NCBI GenBank assembly: GCA_021781185.1 | Contig: JAJXXI010000150.1 | Location: forward strand, 1-11,783 | DNA: 11,783 nucleotides | DNA from: a bacterium | GTDB taxonomy: Bacteria; Verrucomicrobiota; Verrucomicrobiia; Limisphaerales; UBA11358 | Direction: 5' to 3' | Shown: one piece after another, positions 1 through 5,959 of the stretch | Layout of the letters: every line of letters starts with the position of its first letter | How positions within the stretch are numbered: position 1 is the stretch's first letter | Position numbers and translations under genes: made by a program | The notes under the pieces: model-generated | The model's database searches: none | Seen by the model: only the letters and a program-made list of their open reading frames with translations | Told to the model about the DNA's origin: nothing

Positions 1-2
1 TA

Positions 3-2918
3 TTCCGAATTCTATTCAGCATTAGCGTCTTTCTGCAATTGATGTCGCGCCTGCCCGGACAAACGGCTTTTGCCATGGGCGAAGCCGGATTCGTTGAAAC
101 CAAATTCACATCTGACGCATTCCCGCTGTTTTACAAAACACCTGCACCGATCGCGGTGGAAACCAACGACTGGCCAGGCGTTGTTCGAGCCGCCGTTGAT
201 CTGGCAGAAGATGTAAAGCGGGTCACGGGTCAACGTCCCCACATCGCCCACCAGCCGGCACTCGGCGGGACAAATGTCGTGATCATCGGGACGATTGGCA
301 AAAACCGGAGAATTGATGCCCTGATCCGTGAAAAGAAAATTGATGTGTCGGGCATTGCCGGCAAATGGGAATCCTTTTTCCTGCAAGTGGTCAAGCAGCC
401 CTTTCCCGGAGTGGATCAGGCTTTGGTGATTTGCGGCAGTGACAAACGCGGGACGATTTATGGCATCTACGATTTGTCGGAGCAAATCGGTGTTTCACCA
501 TGGTATTGGTGGGCCGATGTGCCACCGAAACACCAGGATGAACTTTTTGTAAAGGCGGGCAAATATGTCCAAGGACCGCCTTCCGTAAAATATCGCGGCA
601 TTTTTCTGAATGATGAGGCACCGGATTTGTCCGGATGGGTTCGTGAGAAATACGGCTCCGTTCCCGGAAAGCCCTGGATTTCAAATTATGGCCGCGGCTT
701 TTATACCAATCTATTTGAATTGATGCTGCGCCTGCGTGCCAACTATCTCTGGCCGGCAATGTGGGGAAACGCCTTCAATGAGGACGATCCCGAAAACGCA
801 CGCCTCGCCGATGAGTATGGCATCGTGATGGGAACGTCGCATCAGGAACCGATGCTTCGGGCGCAACAGGAGTGGGATCGCGGTCCGGGCAGACAATATG
901 GCCGCTGGAATTGGAACGATACCAATCAACGCCCGACGCTGATCCAATTCTGGCGCGACGGAATCCGCCGAAACAAGAATTACGAAAGCATCATCACACT
1001 GGGTTTGCGGGCGGAAAATGACACCGGGCATCCTATTGGCAGGGATTTGACCGGCGAAATCATCGGTGTTCAGCGAAAAATTCTGGCGGAAGAAATGAAT
1101 CCCGATCTTACAAAAGTTACCCAACTGTGGTGCCCTTACAAGGAAGTCTTGGATTATTACAACGAAGGTTTGCGCCCGCCGGACGATGTCACCATCCTCT
1201 GGCCGGATGACAACTGGGGAAACATCCGCCGCCTTCCCGCTCAAGATGAACGCCAACGCAGCGGTGGCGCGGGAATTTATTATCACTTCGACTACCACGG
1301 CGGGCCACGTAATTATCAATGGATCAACACGGATCCCATTCCGAAAATCTGGGATCAATTTTCCCTCGCCAAACAATACGGTGCGGACCGGATCTGGATC
1401 GTCAATGTTGGGCACTTTAAGGGATATGAATATCCCTTGGAATTTTTCATGGATCTGGCCTGGAACACGTCACGCTGGACCAGCAAAGATTTGGATCAAT
1501 ACCCTCGTCTTTGGGCCGAACAGCAATTTGGGCCAAAATATGCCGTGCAAATCGCGGATATCCTGACGCAATATCTCAAATACAACGGTCGCCGCAAACC
1601 GGAATTGCTGGATGCAAAAACATACAGCCTGGTGGATTACAATGAGTTTGAGAAGGTTGGTGCCGACTACGAATCGCTTGCGGTCCAGGCGGAAAAAATC
1701 AGCCAGGAACTTCCTCCCGCAAGCCGCGATGCATTTTATGAACTGGTTTTGTTTCCAACCAAGGCCTGCGCGCAATTGAACGCCATGTATCTGGCGGCGG
1801 CGAAGAATGCGCTTTACGCCAGGCAGGGTCGCGCCAGTGCCAATGATTACGCCGCCAAGACCCACGAGTTGTTTGCGGCAGAAACCAACCTGATGACCTA
1901 TTTCAACCACACCTTTGCCGGTGGCAAGTGGGATCATTTCATGGATCAAACTTTCATTGGCTACAAAGGATGGGATGGTCCAAGGCAAAACAATTTGGAT
2001 GCCATCAAGCTCACGGAGATAAAGATTCCCGAAAATGCGAACATGGGCGTGGCGGTGGAAAATTCAGCAACGGCGGCCACCAACGGGGAACTTTCCCTGC
2101 CAGAGTTTGATGTGTTCAATCAACAGAGCTTTTACGTGGATGTTTTCAATCGCGGAAGCACGCCATTTCAATTTGCCGTCTCCACCGATTCGTCATGGAT
2201 AACCTTGAGCGCCACTTCGGGAATCGTTGAAAAAGATAAACGTATTTGGGTGAGTGTGGACTGGAGCAAAGCTCCGGATGGCATCCACAACGCCAACATC
2301 AAGTTGACCGGCACAGGCAATGAAGTCGTGGTGAACGCGGCTGAATTTAAACCTTCCCAGCCCACCCGCGAATCGTTGCAAGGATTTGCCGAAGGGGACG
2401 GCTACGTCTCGATGGAGGCGGCTCATTACACGCAAAATATGGGTGCCGGCTCGAACCGCTGGGTCACGATTCCGGATTACGGAAGGACGTTGTCCGGCAT
2501 GCGCGCCTCCGGCCCGGCCTACACCCAGGTCACCCCGGGGAAAGATTCGCCCTGCCTTGAATACAAAATGTATTTATTCAACACGGGCCGGGTTCAAGTG
2601 AATTCAACCGTGGGCCCGACGCTGAATTTTATTCCCGGCCGGCCGTTGCGTTACGCCGTTTCCTTTGACGACGAAGCCCCACAGGTGGTGACCATTGTTC
2701 CCGCCAATTTCAACGCGGGCAATGGCAATCGTGAATGGGAGCAATCGGTAATGAACAACTGCCGCCATGTCCTTTCAACCCACACCATTGGGACTCCCGG
2801 TTATCACACCTTGAAAATCTGGATGGTGGATCCCGGCGTCGTGGTTGAAAAAATTGTCGTCAATGCCGGCGGCGTGAAGCCGAGTTACCTTGGCCCACCA
2901 GAAAGCTTCCATCGTTAG
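3..2918 (+). CDS. GH115 alpha-glucuronidase-like glycoside hydrolase, copy 1 (5' end outside window)
   Basis: GH115 enzymes remove (4-O-methyl)glucuronic acid from xylan. The frame is open to the left edge. TTG at 39 and ATG at 42 lie after a hydrophobic stretch (ILFSISVFLQLM) ending near AFA|MG, which looks like the rest of a signal peptide, so the true start is probably just upstream of the window. Counting from base 39, the order is: N-terminal alpha/beta domain (to about 185), TIM-barrel catalytic domain with the family signature GVSPWYWWADVPP, helical region (about 490-640), a BACON-like beta-sandwich (about 698-775) and the GH115 C-terminal domain (about 788-959). Candidate active-site residues are present: Asp192 (LNDE), Arg324/Asp328, Glu369 (YKEV), Asp390-Asn392, Tyr414, Tyr419 and Asn456. 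Oddities shared with copy 2 are GLRAEND in place of GMRGDGD, NVGHFKGYE in place of NVGDLKPxE, and about 9 extra residues near 209-220. Family is firm; the exact substrate is inferred. The next gene starts 23 bases on. Confidence 0.93.
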   Translation, partial: FRILFSISVFLQLMSRLPGQTAFAMGEAGFVETKFTSDAFPLFYKTPAPIAVETNDWPGVVRAAVDLAEDVKRVTGQRPHIAHQPALGGTNVVIIGTIGKNRRIDALIREKKIDVSGIAGKWESFFLQVVKQPFPGVDQALVICGSDKRGTIYGIYDLSEQIGVSPWYWWADVPPKHQDELFVKAGKYVQGPPSVKYRGIFLNDEAPDLSGWVREKYGSVPGKPWISNYGRGFYTNLFELMLRLRANYLWPAMWGNAFNEDDPENARLADEYGIVMGTSHQEPMLRAQQEWDRGPGRQYGRWNWNDTNQRPTLIQFWRDGIRRNKNYESIITLGLRAENDTGHPIGRDLTGEIIGVQRKILAEEMNPDLTKVTQLWCPYKEVLDYYNEGLRPPDDVTILWPDDNWGNIRRLPAQDERQRSGGAGIYYHFDYHGGPRNYQWINTDPIPKIWDQFSLAKQYGADRIWIVNVGHFKGYEYPLEFFMDLAWNTSRWTSKDLDQYPRLWAEQQFGPKYAVQIADILTQYLKYNGRRKPELLDAKTYSLVDYNEFEKVGADYESLAVQAEKISQELPPASRDAFYELVLFPTKACAQLNAMYLAAAKNALYARQGRASANDYAAKTHELFAAETNLMTYFNHTFAGGKWDHFMDQTFIGYKGWDGPRQNNLDAIKLTEIKIPENANMGVAVENSATAATNGELSLPEFDVFNQQSFYVDVFNRGSTPFQFAVSTDSSWITLSATSGIVEKDKRIWVSVDWSKAPDGIHNANIKLTGTGNEVVVNAAEFKPSQPTRESLQGFAEGDGYVSMEAAHYTQNMGAGSNRWVTIPDYGRTLSGMRASGPAYTQVTPGKDSPCLEYKMYLFNTGRVQVNSTVGPTLNFIPGRPLRYAVSFDDEAPQVVTIVPANFNAGNGNREWEQSVMNNCRHVLSTHTIGTPGYHTLKIWMVDPGVVVEKIVVNAGGVKPSYLGPPESFHR

Positions 2919-2941
2919 GTCTCCTTTTTGTTCTCCCAAAA

Positions 2942-5914
2942 ATGGAAACCAGTTCACATGAAATCGCTGTCAATAAAACAAGGCTAATGACGACTAGTTT
3001 AATTTCAGTCGTTGCAGTGATCATCTCAATCCTTCCCTCCAAGGCGACGCCGAGCCTTGGACTCGAAACAAACATTTTCTCCGCACAGGAAAGCGCCGGC
3101 AGTTTTCCCCTTGTGCAGAATCAGCAGGCAGCACCTCTGTATGCCGCATCGTCGGACTGGTGGGGCGTTTTGCATGCGGCGGGAGATCTCCGTGATGATG
3201 TGAATCGCGTCACGGGCGTCACACCCGTTCTCACGACCAATGGCAGTCCGGCTGGGAAATTCGCCGTTCTTATCGGAACGCTGGGCAAGAGCCCGATCAT
3301 TGATGGCTTGGTCAAGTCCGGCAAGCTTAACCCCGACGCCATCTCCGGCAAATGGGAGTCGTTCATCATCATGACAATCTCCAAGCCTTTGCCGGGAATT
3401 GATCGGGCGCTGGTCATTGCCGGCAGTGACAAGCGCGGGACGATTTACGGCATTTACGAAATCTCCGAGCAGATCGGTGTTTCGCCCTGGTATTGGTGGG
3501 CGGACGTTCCGCCGCAGCACCACAAAGAGCTTTTCATCAAGCCCGGAACGTATGTCCAAGGACCGCCGTCGGTAAAATATCGTGGCATCTTCATCAATGA
3601 TGAAGCGCCCGATTTGACTGGCTGGGTTCGCGAAAAATACGGCAGTGTTCCCGGACATTCGTGGGCGGCAAATTACGGGCGCGGTTTTTACACCAACCTG
3701 TTCGAGGTGATGCTCCGCCTCCGCGCCAATTATCTCTGGCCGGCGATGTGGAGCAATGCCTTCAACGAGGACGACACGAACAATCCGGTGCTGGCCGATG
3801 AATACGGCATTGTCATGGGAGCGTCGCACCAGGAACCGATGATGCGGTCACAGCAGGAATGGGACCGGCGTTATGCCAGAACCATTGGCAGTTGGAATTA
3901 TGCCAAACACCCGGATGTCGTTTCCAATTTCTGGCGGGAAGGCATTGAGCGAAATAAAAATTACGAAAATTTAGTCACCATCGGCTTGCGCGGCGCGAAT
4001 GACACCCCGATGGCTCCTGGCGGCCCGGGAACAAACATGAAGTTGCTCGAAAAAATTGTGTCCGATCAGCGCAGCATCCTCGCTGACGTTGTCAATCCAG
4101 ACCTCACCAAAGTGCCGCAAGTTTGGTGTCTCTACAAAGAAGTCATGGATTACGACGACGCCGGAATGCGCGTGCCGGACGACGTGACGCTGTTGTGGGC
4201 CGACGACAATTGGGGCAATGTCCGCCGGTTGCCCACCGCCAAGGAGCGGAAGCGCAGCGGTGGAGCGGGCATTTATTATCATCTCGATTATGTCGGTGCG
4301 CCGCGTTGTTACAAATGGATTAACACAGACCCCATCTCCAAAATTTGGGATCAAATGTCGCTGGCCAAGCAATATGGCGCGGACCGGGTATGGATCGTAA
4401 ACGTCGGCCATTTCAAGGGTTACGAATTGCCGTTGCAATTTTTCATGAGCCTCGCGTGGGACTCGGACCGCCTGAAGAATGACAACCTCGACGAATACAC
4501 GCGGCTGTGGGCGGAACAACAATTTGGCCCGGAACACGCCAGTGAAATAGCGGACATCCTGAACCAATACACCAAATTCAACGGCCGGCGCAAACCGGAG
4601 TTGCTCACACCGGACACTTACAGCCTGGTGAATTACAACGAATTTGAAAATGTCGTCGCCGATTACGACGCCATCGCCGCGAAGGCGCAGGCCATTTCCG
4701 ACGAGCTGCCGGAGGCCGAGCGTGCCGCGTTTTACGAACTGGTTTTGTTTCCGACCAAAGCTTCGGCGCAATTGAACAAAATGTATCTGGCCGCCGCAAA
4801 GGACGAGTTATATGCCAGCCAGGGCCGCGCCAGCTCGAACGATTACGCGGAGAAAACGCGTTCGCTGTTCGCGGCGGAAACGAATTTGATGAGTTATTTC
4901 AATCACGATTTTCTGAACGGCAAATGGAATCATTTCATGGACCAGCCGTTCATTGGCTACACCAGTTGGGCAGAGCCACGGCGGAACAGCCTGAGAGCGG
5001 TTCGCTTGCGGGAGATCCAAGTGCCGGATACGGCCACAATGGGCGTTGCGGTGGAAAATTCAACCGCGACCGTGACCAATGGCGATATTTCGCTGCCGCA
5101 GTTTGACTCACTCAACCAGCAGAAATATTTCGTTGACGTTTTCAACAAGGGCAAATCGAATTTTGATTTTACCGCCACCGCGAGCGCGCCGTGGATCGTT
5201 TTACGCGACACGAGCGGCTCGATTGAAAAAGACAAACGCCTTTGGGTCAGCGTGGATTGGAGCAAGACTCCGACCGGCACGGCCTGCGGCACCGTGAAGC
5301 TCACAGGTGCGGGCGGTGAGGTAGTTGTGAATGTGAACGCATTCCACCCGACCGAGCCGACACGTGATTCGCTGCGTGGTTTTGCGGAGGGCGATGGTTA
5401 CGTTTCCATTGAAGCGGCACATTACACGAAGAAAACAGATGCCGGCTCAAACCGTTGGGTCGAAATCCAGAATTACGGTCGCACGGATTCCGGGATGCGC
5501 GCCGAGGGGCCTGCGGAAGTGCTTGCGACCCCCGGAAAAGATTCACCGAGCCTCGAATACCGGATGTATTTGTTCAGCACCGGAAAAATTGACGTGGAAT
5601 CCATCGTTGGACCAACGTTGAGTTTCATGCCCGGACGACCGATTCGCTACGCGATTGCATTCGACGACGAAGCCCCGCAGGAGATCACGATTGTCCCCAA
5701 AATCTTTGAAGGCTTCTACACCAATCCCAAGTGGTCGGAATCCGTAAAGGATAGCTGCCACAAGGTCGAGTCCATGCTCACTATCAAGGCACCCGGCTAC
5801 CACACCTTGAAAATCTGGATGGTGGATCCCGGCGTGGTTCTGGAAAAAATCGTCGTCAATGCCGGCGGCGTCAAACCCAGCTATCTTGGGCCTCCGGAAA
5901 GCTTTCATCGCTAA
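2942..5914 (+). CDS. GH115 alpha-glucuronidase-like glycoside hydrolase, copy 2 (mosaic paralogue)
   Basis: A complete 990-residue GH115 protein. ATG at 2942 is preferred because it gives a normal signal peptide: basic n-region (NKTR), hydrophobic core to about residue 32 (SLISVVAVIISIL), then PSKATPS. An in-frame ATG at 2987 would leave no positive n-region, though it is closer to an AAGG. Layout is as in copy 1: N-terminal domain to about 215, barrel to about 530, helical region, BACON-like sandwich (about 728-805) and GH115 C-terminal domain (about 819-990). Candidate catalytic-site residues: Asp220, Arg350/Asp354, Glu400, Asp421-Asn423, Tyr445, Tyr450, Asn487. It shares with copy 1 the extra segment (about 237-248) and the altered NVGHFKGYE motif (486-495). 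From about residue 220 on it is clearly closest to copy 1: the last 39 residues differ at one position. The first 169 mature residues instead match copy 3 (21 differences counted by hand), so recombination or gene conversion is likely. No Shine-Dalgarno is seen before 2942. Confidence 0.95.
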   Translation: METSSHEIAVNKTRLMTTSLISVVAVIISILPSKATPSLGLETNIFSAQESAGSFPLVQNQQAAPLYAASSDWWGVLHAAGDLRDDVNRVTGVTPVLTTNGSPAGKFAVLIGTLGKSPIIDGLVKSGKLNPDAISGKWESFIIMTISKPLPGIDRALVIAGSDKRGTIYGIYEISEQIGVSPWYWWADVPPQHHKELFIKPGTYVQGPPSVKYRGIFINDEAPDLTGWVREKYGSVPGHSWAANYGRGFYTNLFEVMLRLRANYLWPAMWSNAFNEDDTNNPVLADEYGIVMGASHQEPMMRSQQEWDRRYARTIGSWNYAKHPDVVSNFWREGIERNKNYENLVTIGLRGANDTPMAPGGPGTNMKLLEKIVSDQRSILADVVNPDLTKVPQVWCLYKEVMDYDDAGMRVPDDVTLLWADDNWGNVRRLPTAKERKRSGGAGIYYHLDYVGAPRCYKWINTDPISKIWDQMSLAKQYGADRVWIVNVGHFKGYELPLQFFMSLAWDSDRLKNDNLDEYTRLWAEQQFGPEHASEIADILNQYTKFNGRRKPELLTPDTYSLVNYNEFENVVADYDAIAAKAQAISDELPEAERAAFYELVLFPTKASAQLNKMYLAAAKDELYASQGRASSNDYAEKTRSLFAAETNLMSYFNHDFLNGKWNHFMDQPFIGYTSWAEPRRNSLRAVRLREIQVPDTATMGVAVENSTATVTNGDISLPQFDSLNQQKYFVDVFNKGKSNFDFTATASAPWIVLRDTSGSIEKDKRLWVSVDWSKTPTGTACGTVKLTGAGGEVVVNVNAFHPTEPTRDSLRGFAEGDGYVSIEAAHYTKKTDAGSNRWVEIQNYGRTDSGMRAEGPAEVLATPGKDSPSLEYRMYLFSTGKIDVESIVGPTLSFMPGRPIRYAIAFDDEAPQEITIVPKIFEGFYTNPKWSESVKDSCHKVESMLTIKAPGYHTLKIWMVDPGVVLEKIVVNAGGVKPSYLGPPESFHR
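3406..3547 (+). repeat. Near-identical segment shared with copy 3 (partner 6400-6541)
   Basis: Aligned by eye to 6400-6541 at a constant offset of 2994, with 5 differences in 142 bases, all at synonymous third positions. The last 69 bases (3479-3547) are identical. The segment encodes the end of the N-terminal domain and the GVSPWYWWADVPP signature. The matching part of copy 1 (about 412-560) is far more different, which points to recent exchange between copies 2 and 3. Confidence 0.85.
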
Positions 5915-5959
5915 CTTGACGACGCCAGATCAAATCAACAAACCAAAGAAACCATTGAA

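Noticed and set aside
711..1415. Antisense open frame in copy 1, with counterparts at 3026-3829 and 6059-6838 in the other copies
   Set aside because: Its recurrence across paralogues follows from the conserved sense-strand protein. The translations show no domain of their own.
1186..1566. Overlapping + strand frame of 126 codons within copy 1
   Set aside because: It is an out-of-frame reading of the catalytic region of GH115 copy 1, which is continuous and undamaged.
2919..2941. Internal promoter or terminator between GH115 copies 1 and 2, and likewise at 5915-5959
   Set aside because: The gaps are 23 and 45 bases, with no hairpin, T-run or recognisable -35/-10 pair, so read-through in one operon is simpler.
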